Assembly (NCBI GenBank): GCA_947491935.1
Contig: CANLLF010000006.1
Span: 113,348 to 177,347 of the forward strand
Direction: 5' to 3'
Source: an uncultured Roseicyclus sp.
GTDB taxonomy: Bacteria > Pseudomonadota > Alphaproteobacteria > Rhodobacterales > Rhodobacteraceae
DNA length: 64,000 bases
Shown here piece by piece: positions 44,586 through 52,757 of the stretch. The notes below the pieces were generated by a model. That model was not told the DNA's origin, made no database searches, and saw nothing but the letters and a program-made list of their open reading frames with translations. The position numbers and the translations under genes are program-made. Position 1 is the first letter of the stretch. The number at the start of each line of letters is the position of its first letter.

Positions 44586-46049
44586 ATGAGCAAGGTGATC
44601 AAAGGCGGCACGGTGGTGACCGCTGACCGTCAGTGGATGGCGGATGTGCTGATCGAGGGCGAGAAGATTGCCGAGATCGGTGAGAACCTGAGCGGTGACG
44701 AGGTGATAGACGCCTCCGACGCCTATGTGATCCCCGGTGGGATCGACCCCCATACCCATCTGGAAATGCCCTTCATGGGCACCACCGCGGCGGAAACGTT
44801 TGAGACCGGCACCTTCGCGGCGGCGGCGGGCGGGACCACGATGTTGGTTGATTTCTGCCTGCCGGGTGAGGACGGCTCGCTTCTGAACGCCATTGATGAA
44901 TGGGACCGGAAGTCGAAGGATCAGATCTGCGTCGACATCTCGTATCACATGGCCATCACCGGCTGGAATGAGAGTATTTTCAATGAGATGGAGGCCGTCG
45001 TTAAAGAACGCGGCATCAATACGTTCAAGCATTTCATGGCCTATAAGGGCGCGCTGATGATCGAGGATGACGAAATGTTCGCCTCCTTCAAGCGCTGCGC
45101 CGAATTGGGGGCGCTGCCGCTGGTTCATGCCGAGAACGGCGATATCGTGGCGGAGCTTCAGCAGAAATACCTTGAGGAAGGCGTCTTTGGGCCGGAAGGC
45201 CACGCCTATTCCCGCCCGCCCGAGGTAGAGGGTGAGGCTGCGAACCGGGCGATCATGATCGCGGATGCCGCCGGGACGCCGCTCTATATCGTGCATGTGT
45301 CGTGCGAGCAGGCCCATGAGGCGATCCGGCGCGCGCGCCAGAAGGGGATGCGCGTCTACGGCGAGCCGCTGATCCAGCACCTGACGCTGGATGAGAGCGA
45401 GTATTTCAACAAGGATTGGCAATATGCCGCGCGCCGCGTCATGTCGCCCCCGTTCCGGTCGAAGGACCATCAGGACGGGTTGTGGAACGGCCTTGCTGCC
45501 GGGTCGTTGCAAGTTGTGGCAACGGACCACGCGGCGTTCACCGATGAGCAAAAGCGCATGGGCGTGGACAATTTCGCCATGATCCCCAACGGGACCGGTG
45601 GGCTGGAGGAGCGGATGGCGATGCTCTGGACCCGCGGCGTTGAGACGGGTCGTCTGACGCCCGAGGAATTCGTGGCGGTAACGTCGTCGAACATCGCGAA
45701 GATCCTGAACATCTACCCGATGAAAGGTGGGATCAATGTGGGCGGAGACGCCGATGTGGTGGTCTGGGACCCGAAACTGGGCCGAACGATTAACACGGCG
45801 ACGGCGAAATCCATCTTGGATTACAATGTGTTCGAGGGGATGGAGGTGAGTGCCTCGCCCCGATACACGCTGAGCCGTGGCGATGTGGTGTGGGCTGCGG
45901 GGCAGAACTCGCAGCCGCAACCCGGGCGCGGGCGCTTCGTGAAGCGGCCCCCGGCTGCGAGCCCGTCACGGGCTCTGTCGAAGTGGAAGGCGCTGAACAC
46001 GCCGCGCAAGATCGAACGCGATCCGCTGAATATTCCGGCGGGGGTTTGA
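44586..46049 (+). CDS. hydA: Dihydropyrimidinase
   Basis: Cyclic amidohydrolase that opens dihydrouracil or dihydrothymine to the N-carbamoyl-beta-amino acid. 487 residues. Metal ligands His56 and His58 in GGIDPHTHLEMPFMGT, the bridging carboxylated lysine Lys154 in FKHFMAYKGAL, VHAENGD and VHVSCEQA, and ATDHAAF. The family's typical C-terminal ALSKWKALNTP-like tail is present, reading PRKIERDPLNI at the end. Good AGGGGGG site before ATG. This completes PreTA, HydA, amidohydrolase and aminotransferase. Confidence 0.95.
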   Translation: MSKVIKGGTVVTADRQWMADVLIEGEKIAEIGENLSGDEVIDASDAYVIPGGIDPHTHLEMPFMGTTAAETFETGTFAAAAGGTTMLVDFCLPGEDGSLLNAIDEWDRKSKDQICVDISYHMAITGWNESIFNEMEAVVKERGINTFKHFMAYKGALMIEDDEMFASFKRCAELGALPLVHAENGDIVAELQQKYLEEGVFGPEGHAYSRPPEVEGEAANRAIMIADAAGTPLYIVHVSCEQAHEAIRRARQKGMRVYGEPLIQHLTLDESEYFNKDWQYAARRVMSPPFRSKDHQDGLWNGLAAGSLQVVATDHAAFTDEQKRMGVDNFAMIPNGTGGLEERMAMLWTRGVETGRLTPEEFVAVTSSNIAKILNIYPMKGGINVGGDADVVVWDPKLGRTINTATAKSILDYNVFEGMEVSASPRYTLSRGDVVWAAGQNSQPQPGRGRFVKRPPAASPSRALSKWKALNTPRKIERDPLNIPAGV

Positions 46050-46090
46050 CCGCCACTATCAATTTGAAATCTCGTTCAGGATCAGCATCC

Positions 46091-46462
46091 ATGCCGCGAC
46101 ATTCACTGATTTTCTGCGCCATAGGCTCGCTTCTTTCCGTCGTTCCCGCATGCCTCTCTGCTGAAAACGTTATCTCGCCAGACCGCACCTGGGCCGACGC
46201 CGAGGGGTGCAATGTCTTGGCGGGCGGCTGGTCCGGGCAGGCGTTCACCATCGTGACCCGCGAGGAAATCCGGTTTTGGGAAACCACGTGCTTCATCAAC
46301 GATACGCAATATGCGGACGGTCAATCCCTCATCCTCATGGCCACCTGCGAAGGCCTTGAAAACACCCGGCAAGAGATTTTTCAGTTCGCCGCGAATGCCG
46401 ATGGTTCGGCGCGGCTGTACCACGAAGGTTATGATTGGGAGGCATTGCTGGATGATTGTTAA
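46091..46462 (+). CDS. Secreted protein of unknown function, copy A
   Basis: 123 residues with a signal peptide (IFCAIGSLLSVVPACLSAE). The mature part has cysteines in AEGCNVLAGG, ETTCFIND, MATCEGL and the final LLDDC. The next gene encodes a protein of the same length and Cys spacing (ARGCILARGQ, FFDDECTG, SAQCPTY, ALNPC), so they are diverged paralogues. Start ATG 46091; the ribosome-binding site is weak. It overlaps the next gene by 11 bases. No family recognised. Confidence 0.7.
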   Translation: MPRHSLIFCAIGSLLSVVPACLSAENVISPDRTWADAEGCNVLAGGWSGQAFTIVTREEIRFWETTCFINDTQYADGQSLILMATCEGLENTRQEIFQFAANADGSARLYHEGYDWEALLDDC

Positions 46463-46829
46463 AGGCCTGCGCGTCGTTTTCCTCGGGTCCATCCTGGCCT
46501 GCATCGCTTCGGTCGCCGGGGCCGATGGTCACAGTGTGCAACTCGATGGCGTCTACGGAAATGCGCGCGGCTGCATATTGGCGCGGGGCCAAGAGGTCGG
46601 ATCGGACGAAACGTTCATCCTGTCTTCGGATCGTTTCCGGTTCTTCGACGACGAATGCACCGGTCTGACCATCGCAGACGTTGGCGACGGAACGTTCGAA
46701 GTGTCCGCCCAGTGCCCCACCTACAACGGCGAAAACCTCTCGCTGGTGCCCTACCGCGACCGGGACGGGTATCAGTTATTCGCGTACCACGGCAGCGGCG
46801 TCGCGGAGGCGCTCAACCCGTGTCAGTAG
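46452..46829 (+). CDS. Secreted protein of unknown function, copy B
   Basis: 125 residues starting MIVKGLRVVFLGSILACIASVAGADG, a Sec signal with cleavage expected after AGA. Paralogue of the protein at 46091-46462, with the four mature cysteines in matching places. It is translationally coupled to copy A by an overlap. Its stop overlaps a GTG-started fragment of an ABC ATPase gene. Probably periplasmic with two disulfides. Function unknown. Confidence 0.7.
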   Translation: MIVKGLRVVFLGSILACIASVAGADGHSVQLDGVYGNARGCILARGQEVGSDETFILSSDRFRFFDDECTGLTIADVGDGTFEVSAQCPTYNGENLSLVPYRDRDGYQLFAYHGSGVAEALNPCQ

Positions 46830-47014
46830 ATCGAGAACATACCCAAGATGCAGGTGCGGCGGCGGCCAATGCCCCCATTATCTCCGCCCGCACACTTGAC
46901 CCGACGTTTCGAGCCAACAATGGCCCGGTGGAGGCCCTCAGCGATGTGAATTTGCAGACCAACAAGGGCGATTTCGTCTCGTTCATTGGATCACCGGAGT
47001 CGACCCGCCTATGA
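46820..47014 (+). pseudogene. Truncated copy of the ABC ATPase N terminus
   Basis: A 64-residue frame (GTG start) whose last 45 residues match the start of the full ATPase at 47486-48268: ANNGPVEALSDVNLQTNKGDFVSFIG against TNDGPVQALSDVSLDINKGDFVSFIG. The match stops just before the Walker A loop (SPESTRL in place of PSGCGKTT). Two genes after the real operon start, it looks like a relic of a duplication. The nucleotide match is diverged (I estimate around three quarters identical), so it is not recent. Confidence 0.75.
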
Positions 47015-47493
47015 CTGACTTCTGGGCCAGCCTCCCCCCGATTGAAGCCGTCGAACCCTACGCCACGACCCTCGCGGCGTTTGCGATCATCGGAATCGCC
47101 ATTCAGGTTCTGCTCCAACGCCGCTCGGTCAATGCTGATGAGGCGCGTCTTGCGCGGGAAAGCGCCGTCTTTCTCTACTCCGTCTTCGGCGACGAAGCGT
47201 TCCGGGAGGAGCGGCGCGTGTTGGGAGCCAAGGCGGATCAGGCCGCGGACAAAATGAGCGACGAGACACGCGCCGCCTTCAAGGCCGTGCTGCACCGTTA
47301 CGGGCTTGTTTCGCTGGCCCATGTCCATGGCGGGGTGAAGGCGGAAATGATCAACTCGTACTGGGGAAATGTGCTGTTGAAAGATTGGGAACGGCTGGCG
47401 CCCTTCGTGACGGCCGAGCGGGTCAAGTATCCGTTTTTACACAGGAATACGGAGTTGATGGTGGAGCGTATCCGGGAGATGGACCGTGCCTGA
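47011..47493 (+). CDS. Single-pass membrane protein of unknown function
   Basis: 160 residues. One membrane segment near residues 18-35 (TTLAAFAIIGIAIQVLLQ) and a helical cytosolic part with basic and acidic residues: ESAVFLYSVFGDEAFREERRVLGAKADQAADKM, ending TELMVERIREMDRA. It faintly resembles small DUF4760-like proteins; I am not confident. It sits between the truncated ATPase copy and the full ATPase gene, overlapping the latter by eight bases, so it may have been inserted together with the duplication. Confidence 0.65.
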   Translation: MTDFWASLPPIEAVEPYATTLAAFAIIGIAIQVLLQRRSVNADEARLARESAVFLYSVFGDEAFREERRVLGAKADQAADKMSDETRAAFKAVLHRYGLVSLAHVHGGVKAEMINSYWGNVLLKDWERLAPFVTAERVKYPFLHRNTELMVERIREMDRA

Positions 47494-48268
47494 GGCCGTG
47501 ATTTCTGCTGATGCGCTGGACCTCACATTCCAGACGAATGACGGCCCGGTGCAGGCGCTCTCGGATGTCTCACTCGACATCAACAAGGGGGATTTTGTCT
47601 CGTTCATCGGGCCGTCGGGCTGTGGAAAAACAACGTTTCTGCGGGTTATCGCGGCGCTGGAGCAGCCAACGGGCGGGCAAGTCACCGTCAACGGCATGAC
47701 GCCGGACGAGGCGCGGCGGGCGCGGGCTTATGGGTATGTGTTCCAGGCCGCTGGCCTCTATCCGTGGCGGACCATCGAGAAGAACATCAAGCTGCCGTTG
47801 GAGATCATGGGGTTTTCCCGCGCTGAACAAGAAAAGCGCGTGAACAATGTCCTGCAACTGGTTGATCTGGAGGGGTTTGGGAAGAAGTTCCCGTGGCAGC
47901 TTTCGGGCGGGATGCAGCAGCGGGCCTCTATCGCGCGGGCGCTGGCATTTGACGCCGATATCCTGCTGATGGACGAGCCGTTCGGGGCGCTGGACGAGAT
48001 CGTGCGGGACCGGCTGAACGAGGAATTGCTTAAGCTCTGGGCGCGGACGGAGAAGACGATTGGGTTCGTGACGCATTCGATCCCGGAGGCGGTTTACCTG
48101 TCGACCAAGATCGTCGTGATGTCTCCGCGTCCGGGGCGGATTACGGATGTGATCGAGAGCGATCTGCCGCGCGAAAGGCCGCTTGATATCCGCGACACGC
48201 CGGAATTCCTGGCGCTGGCCCACCGGGTGCGCGAAGGCCTGCGGGAGGGGCACGCCTATGACGAGTGA
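47486..48268 (+). CDS. ABC transporter ATP-binding protein (nitrate/taurine/pyrimidine type)
   Basis: 260 residues. Walker A GPSGCGKTT, Q-loop YVFQAAGLYPWRTIEKNI, signature LSGGMQQRASIARAL, Walker B DILLMDEPFGALDE and H-loop FVTHSIPEAVYL are all present. The family (NrtD/SsuB/ThiZ/RutG-unrelated) powers import with two permeases and a periplasmic binding protein, which follow. GTG start at 47486 preceded by GGGAGATGG. Given the island, the likely cargo is a pyrimidine or its ring-opened product, but this is inference. Confidence 0.92.
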   Translation: MPEAVISADALDLTFQTNDGPVQALSDVSLDINKGDFVSFIGPSGCGKTTFLRVIAALEQPTGGQVTVNGMTPDEARRARAYGYVFQAAGLYPWRTIEKNIKLPLEIMGFSRAEQEKRVNNVLQLVDLEGFGKKFPWQLSGGMQQRASIARALAFDADILLMDEPFGALDEIVRDRLNEELLKLWARTEKTIGFVTHSIPEAVYLSTKIVVMSPRPGRITDVIESDLPRERPLDIRDTPEFLALAHRVREGLREGHAYDE

Positions 48269-48281
48269 GCGCCCTCAGCCG

Positions 48282-48326
48282 GGATATAGGATCGGTATAG
48301 GGTTGGTATATCTTCGGTATATACTC
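48282..48326. repeat. Helically phased 11-base tandem repeat
   Basis: GGTATA starts at 48294, 48305 and 48316, exactly 11 bases apart, preceded by GGATATA at 48282 (12 bases earlier). The repeat lies between the ABC ATPase and the GNAT gene, in a 108-bp gap of the transporter operon. It could be an operator array, a curved-DNA tract or a remnant of slippage. Confidence 0.6.
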
Positions 48327-48376
48327 GGTTTGCGCACAGAGCCGCGCGATCGCCCGCAACTCGGTGCGCAGGCGCA

Positions 48377-48817
48377 ATGAACGCGATTGCCGAAATCCGA
48401 CGGGCCGGGGAGGCCGATATGCGCGCCTGCGGCGAGATCACCGCCGACTGGATCGCCACACGGGACTGGGCGCGCGATCTGCACAGCCGTGCGGAGGTGA
48501 TGGACTTCTACACCGGCTCGGTCTTCGCGACGCGGGAGACATGGGTGGCCGGGGACCCCGTGGAGGGATTCTATGTCTGGCACCCGGAATGGCGCGAAGT
48601 GACGGCGCTTATGGCGCGCCATCCCGGTCGCGGGGTGGGCCGCGCGCTGCTCGACCACGCCAAGGCGACGTATGGCAGCTTCGTGCTCTACGTGATGCAG
48701 GCCAATAGGCGGGCCTGGGATTTCTACCGGCGCGAAGGGCTAACGGAACTCAAACGCAGCGACGGGGACAACGAGGAAGGCCTGCCGGATGTCCTGATGG
48801 GATGGGAGGCGGCATGA
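48377..48817 (+). CDS. GNAT family N-acetyltransferase
   Basis: 146 residues. Acetyl-CoA-binding loop RHPGRGVGRALLDHA near residue 85, followed by LYVMQANRRAWDFYRREGL, the usual C-terminal GNAT pattern. An N-terminal IRRAGEADMRACGEITADW precedes it. Target unknown. It is embedded between the ABC ATPase and the first permease, overlapping the permease start by four bases (48814-48817), so it is expressed with the transporter and could acetylate a cargo or its product. Confidence 0.85.
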   Translation: MNAIAEIRRAGEADMRACGEITADWIATRDWARDLHSRAEVMDFYTGSVFATRETWVAGDPVEGFYVWHPEWREVTALMARHPGRGVGRALLDHAKATYGSFVLYVMQANRRAWDFYRREGLTELKRSDGDNEEGLPDVLMGWEAA

Positions 48818-49761
48818 GCGCGGTCGAGGCACAGCCCCCTTGCGCCCTTTGCATGGCGATGCGGCGGATCACGATGGCGATCCTACCGGTGCTGGTTGTG
48901 GTCGGTGTGATCGTGGCGATCTGGTACGCGGCGGCCTATGGGATGAACCGCGTCTCCACCCTCGACACGGCGGAGCGGCGGGGGATCGAGATCAGCGCGG
49001 CGGAGGTCTTTGCCGACACGATGGCGCAAGAACGCCCGCGCCTGCCCGCGCCGCACCAGGTGGTGACGGAGCTGTGGAACACCACCGCCGGAGAGCCGAT
49101 TCTGCGGGAACGGCGCGGCGAATACCAACCCAATCCTCGCAGCCTGTTTTTCCATGCCTATCAGACCCTTGCGCCGACGCTTCTAGGCTTCGTGATTGGA
49201 ACGCTGGCGGGCCTGATCCTGGCTATCGGGATCGTCCATAACCGGGCGATGGACATGTCGGTGATGCCCTGGGCGATTGCGTCGCAGACCATCCCGATCC
49301 TTGCCATCGCCCCCATCGTGATCGTGGTCCTGAACGCCATCGGGCTGACCGGGGTGGTGCCGAAATCGCTGATCTCGGCCTATCTGTCGTTCTTCCCGGT
49401 GGTCGTCGGCATGGTGAAAGGCTTGCGCTCGCCCGGCGCGATGGATCTGGACCTGCTGCGGACCTATTCGGCCAGCCGGTCGGAGACGTTGTTCAAGCTG
49501 CGGCTGCCGGCCTCGATCCCGTTCCTGTTCGCCTCGCTTAAGGTTGCGATTGCGGCGGCCCTGGTGGGCACCATCGTGGCGGAACTGCCGACGGGCGCGC
49601 GGTTCGGGTTGGGCGCGCGGCTTTTGACCGGCTCCTATTACGGCCAGACGATCCAGATCTGGTCGGCGTTGTTCATGGCGGCGATTTGTGCGGCGTGTCT
49701 GGTCGCTTTGCTGGGGCTGATCGAGCGGACCACGTTGCGGCGCATGGGGCTGGACCGATGA
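48814..49761 (+). CDS. ABC transporter permease, first
   Basis: 315-residue BPD_transp_1-type inner-membrane permease. A membrane segment near residue 25-45 is followed by a long periplasmic stretch (NRVSTLDTAERRGIEIS... ELWNTTAGEP) and five more segments from about 105. The EAA loop reads TYSASRSETLFKLRLPASIPFLFASLK. Four-base overlap with GNAT gene and with the second permease. The two permeases pair with the ATPase and binding protein. Confidence 0.9.
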   Translation: MSAVEAQPPCALCMAMRRITMAILPVLVVVGVIVAIWYAAAYGMNRVSTLDTAERRGIEISAAEVFADTMAQERPRLPAPHQVVTELWNTTAGEPILRERRGEYQPNPRSLFFHAYQTLAPTLLGFVIGTLAGLILAIGIVHNRAMDMSVMPWAIASQTIPILAIAPIVIVVLNAIGLTGVVPKSLISAYLSFFPVVVGMVKGLRSPGAMDLDLLRTYSASRSETLFKLRLPASIPFLFASLKVAIAAALVGTIVAELPTGARFGLGARLLTGSYYGQTIQIWSALFMAAICAACLVALLGLIERTTLRRMGLDR

Positions 49762-50681
49762 GTGCGGTGATGCAAATGGCGCCGCGGGGATGGATTGTGC
49801 CAGGCGCCGGCCTGATCATTCTGGTTCTCTGTGCTCTCGTCGATTGGCGATTGGCGGCGATCCTCGGGGTCTGGTTTCTGGCCTGGGGGATCAACCTGGT
49901 GCTGTCGCGCAATGCCACGCCGGGTGCGCGGCTGTTGGTGCCGCTGATCTTCGGATTAACGCTGTTAACGCTTTGGGAGATGGCGGTGCGGCTCTACGAC
50001 GTGAGCCCCGTGATCCTGCCCGCACCCAGCTCCATCGCGCAGGCCTTTGCGGCCAATACCGACATCCTCTGGGCCGATTTCGTGCAGACGATCCTGAAGG
50101 GTGCATTGGTGGGGTACGTGATCGGTTGCGGCGCCGCGTTGCTGGCGGCGTTGGCCATCGACCGGTCACCTTTCCTGCAAAAGGGCATGCTGCCCGTGGG
50201 CAATTTCATCGCCGCTCTGCCCATCGTCGGCACCGCGCCGATCTTCGTGATGTGGTTCGGGTTCGGCCCGGCCTCGAAGGCGGCCGTTGTTGTTGCGATG
50301 GTGTTCTTCCCAATGCTGGTCAACGCGGTGCAGGGGCTGAAGGCCAGTGACGCGATGCAGCGCGACCTGATGCACACCTATGCCGCAAATTATTGGCAAA
50401 GCCTGATAAAACTGCGCCTGCCCACGGCGATGCCGTTCCTGTTCAACGGATTGAAAATCTGCACAACCCTTGCGCTGATCGGGGCAATTGTGGCTGAGTT
50501 TTTTGGCTCTCCCACCGTCGGCATGGGGTTCCGGATCAAGATCGAGGTGGGACGGCTGGCCATGGATGTGGTCTGGGCCGAGATTACGGTGGCGGCCCTG
50601 GCCGGATCGGGCTTCTATGGGCTCATGGCACTGCTGGAGAAGCAACTGACATTCTGGCACCCGTCGCAGCGAAAGGTGTGA
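49758..50681 (+). CDS. ABC transporter permease, second
   Basis: 307 residues, BPD_transp_1 type. Two early membrane segments (about 12-45), then SSIAQAFAANTDILWADFVQTILKGALVGYVIG and four more. The EAA loop is TYAANYWQSLIKLRLPTAMPFLFNGLK, parallel to that of the first permease. Overlaps the first permease by four bases and lies 64 bp before the binding-protein gene. With the first it forms the heterodimeric channel. Confidence 0.9.
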   Translation: MSAVMQMAPRGWIVPGAGLIILVLCALVDWRLAAILGVWFLAWGINLVLSRNATPGARLLVPLIFGLTLLTLWEMAVRLYDVSPVILPAPSSIAQAFAANTDILWADFVQTILKGALVGYVIGCGAALLAALAIDRSPFLQKGMLPVGNFIAALPIVGTAPIFVMWFGFGPASKAAVVVAMVFFPMLVNAVQGLKASDAMQRDLMHTYAANYWQSLIKLRLPTAMPFLFNGLKICTTLALIGAIVAEFFGSPTVGMGFRIKIEVGRLAMDVVWAEITVAALAGSGFYGLMALLEKQLTFWHPSQRKV

Positions 50682-50745
50682 CATGCCTGCGGCGCGATGG
50701 CGGGGCCGAGATAGAAAAAGACCAACGCAACTTGGAGGGAAGATA

Positions 50746-51741
50746 ATGAAACAACTGACATTTGGCATGGCCGCGCTGCTGGCCTCTGGCGGAATGGCTT
50801 TGGCCGATGGCCACGCCGACGAGGTGAACCTGCAGCTGCAATGGGTCACCCAGGCGCAATTCGCGGGTTATTACGTGGCGCTGGAGAACGGCTATTACGA
50901 CGAGGAAAACCTTGCCGTGAACATCATCCCCGGCGGGCCGGATATCGCACCGCCGCAAGTGCTGGCCGGTGGCGGCGCGGACGTGATGCTGAACTGGATG
51001 CCGTCGGCGCTGGCCGCGCGGGAAAACGGCCTGCCGGTCGTCAACATCGCGCAGCCCTTCGTGCGCTCGGGCCTGATGCTGACCTGCTGGGCCGATAGCG
51101 GCATCACGGAGCCTGCCGATCTGGCCGGTCACACGGTGGCGCATTGGTTCTTCGGCAACGAATACCCGTTCCTGAGCTGGATGAGCCAGCTTGGCATCGG
51201 CGTGGAAGGCGGAGACGACGGCGTGACGCTGTTGCAGGCCGGGTTCAACGTTGATCCGCTGATCCAGCGTCAGGCCGATTGCATGTCGACGATGACCTAC
51301 AACGAGTATTGGCAGGTGATCGATGCGGGCGTGACGCCGGAGGAGCTGGTGACGTTCCGCTACGAGGATTACGGCGTGTCCACGTTGGAAGACGGCATCT
51401 GGGCGCTTGAGGAAAATCTCGATGATCCCGATTTCGTCGACCGGATGACACGGTTCGTCCGCGCGTCGATGCGCGGTTGGGCCTGGGCGGCGGAGAATCC
51501 CGATGAGGCGGCGTTGATCGTGCTGGATTATGACGAGACCGGCGCCCAGACCGAAGAGCATCAGACCCGTATGATGGGCGAGATTGCGCTGCTGGTTGAA
51601 GGGGGTGACGGCCGTCTGGACGAGGCCGCCTATCAGCGCACGGTGGATACGTTGCTGGCCGGTGGGTCCGATCCGGTGATTTCCGCGCCGCCCGAAGGGG
51701 CGTTCACCCACGTCATCACGGACGCGGCGCTGGCGGAGTAA
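50746..51741 (+). CDS. ABC transporter substrate-binding protein (NMT1/THI5-like)
   Basis: 331-residue periplasmic solute receptor. Signal peptide about 1-21 (MALADG), then VNLQLQWVTQAQFAGYYVALENGYYDEENLAVNIIPGG, typical of the NMT1/THI5-like family that binds thiamine-pyrimidine precursors and related ring compounds. The ring-binding family and the neighbouring pyrimidine genes favour a pyrimidine ligand. GGAGGGAAG before ATG 50746 sets the start. Last gene of the transporter, followed by a strong terminator. Confidence 0.9.
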   Translation: MKQLTFGMAALLASGGMALADGHADEVNLQLQWVTQAQFAGYYVALENGYYDEENLAVNIIPGGPDIAPPQVLAGGGADVMLNWMPSALAARENGLPVVNIAQPFVRSGLMLTCWADSGITEPADLAGHTVAHWFFGNEYPFLSWMSQLGIGVEGGDDGVTLLQAGFNVDPLIQRQADCMSTMTYNEYWQVIDAGVTPEELVTFRYEDYGVSTLEDGIWALEENLDDPDFVDRMTRFVRASMRGWAWAAENPDEAALIVLDYDETGAQTEEHQTRMMGEIALLVEGGDGRLDEAAYQRTVDTLLAGGSDPVISAPPEGAFTHVITDAALAE

Positions 51742-51762
51742 GCCCTGCGTCACCTGACCAGA

Positions 51763-51804
51763 CCGGCCCCGCATCCCATCCGGCGCGGGGCCGGGTTTTG
51801 TTTG
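51763..51804 (+). terminator. Rho-independent terminator of the pyrimidine/transport operon
   Basis: Perfect 10-bp stem CCGGCCCCGC / GCGGGGCCGG with a 12-base loop, followed by GTTTTGTTTG. It is 22 bp past the binding-protein stop. Confidence 0.85.
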
Positions 51805-52154
51805 ACAGTATCGCGCCCGCGGCGGAAAGCTGGGTCGGCTCGCCATCGCGGCGGCGATAGCGCAATCCATGACCGACACACGCCACGTGCCGTATCCTGG
51901 TGGGGTGGCACCAGCCTTGACCACGCCGATGGCGCCGGGCGGCACAGGGCGATCAGTCAGGACCGTCTGGGAGACCGATTGCAGAACCCTTCGGCAAACC
52001 GCGGGTTGGCCGGTCGGCCCGATCAACCGCCGGGGCTTCATGCGATCTACACGGCGTCTTTGTCCTGAATTGTATGGACTTATCCGTTGGTTAATCGCCG
52101 GGCGGCGTGGTTCAGTCCGCCCATTCGGGTGGGGATCCGAATGAGGTGCCGTCG
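51805..52154. other. Gap after the pyrimidine island
   Basis: 350 bp with no gene that I can support. A hairpin near 52001-52030 has GCGG..TTG and CAACCGC arms around GGCCG-GT-CGGCC. The promoter for the next gene should be here. Weak open frames on both strands have no family features. Confidence 0.5.
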
Positions 52155-52682
52155 ATGTTCAGCGTAGGGGGGATGACCCCGTTTTCGTCCAATCCAAGCA
52201 ATCCCACGCCGCCTGAGCCCCAACCGGCCAATGAACCGCCGGTGGAGGAGGCGCAGGCCACGCAGGACTCGCCCGATGCGGGCGTCGGCGGAGATACCGC
52301 GCAATCCGGTGCCGATGCAGGCGATCGCGATGCCGGGGGCGCAGGTGCTGGCCCGGTCACCGCACCATCGCCATCGGTCGAGACACGGATCGCAGCAGCC
52401 GAAGTGGAGCGCGGTCTGACGATCGCGCCGGAGGAAAGCGCAGCGACAGGCCCGCTGAGCGAGGCGGAGGCGCGTGCGATGGCGGAGGCCGTTCAGCAGA
52501 GCACCCGCGTAGAGACGATCTTCGCGGCATTGGGGGCATCGGCGGACGGGTCCGCGACTCCGGACGCTGCGGCTGCGGATGCGCCGGACGCGCCGAGCCT
52601 GACAGCGGCGCGGTATGAAGATACGTCCGCCCTGTTGGCCACACCGCCGGACGGGGGCACCGTGCTGGATCAGCGGCGCTGA
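52155..52682 (+). CDS. Disordered Ala/Pro-rich protein of unknown function
   Basis: 175 residues, mostly Ala, Pro, Gly, Asp and Glu: NPSNPTPPEPQPANEPPVEE and similar. A possible short helix lies near ATGPLSEAEARAMAEAVQQ. No signal peptide, domain or catalytic motif is visible. GAGGTG seven bases before ATG 52155 supports the start. It converges on the gene at 52758-53177 across a terminator, and that gene encodes a protein of similar composition. The two may be a lineage-specific pair. Confidence 0.6.
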   Translation: MFSVGGMTPFSSNPSNPTPPEPQPANEPPVEEAQATQDSPDAGVGGDTAQSGADAGDRDAGGAGAGPVTAPSPSVETRIAAAEVERGLTIAPEESAATGPLSEAEARAMAEAVQQSTRVETIFAALGASADGSATPDAAAADAPDAPSLTAARYEDTSALLATPPDGGTVLDQRR

Positions 52683-52701
52683 ACGTGGGGGGCTGTCAAA
52701 T

Positions 52702-52748
52702 GCATCAGGCCCGGGCGCTGCTCCGCGCCGGGCGTCTGATGCTTCTCT
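52702..52748. terminator. Bidirectional hairpin terminator between convergent genes
   Basis: Arms GCATCAG / CTGATGC enclose a second GC-rich stem (CCCGG / CCGGG), followed by TTCTCTT on the plus strand and preceded by an A-containing run. It serves the two convergent genes. Confidence 0.7.
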
Positions 52749-52757
52749 TGCGGCAGA

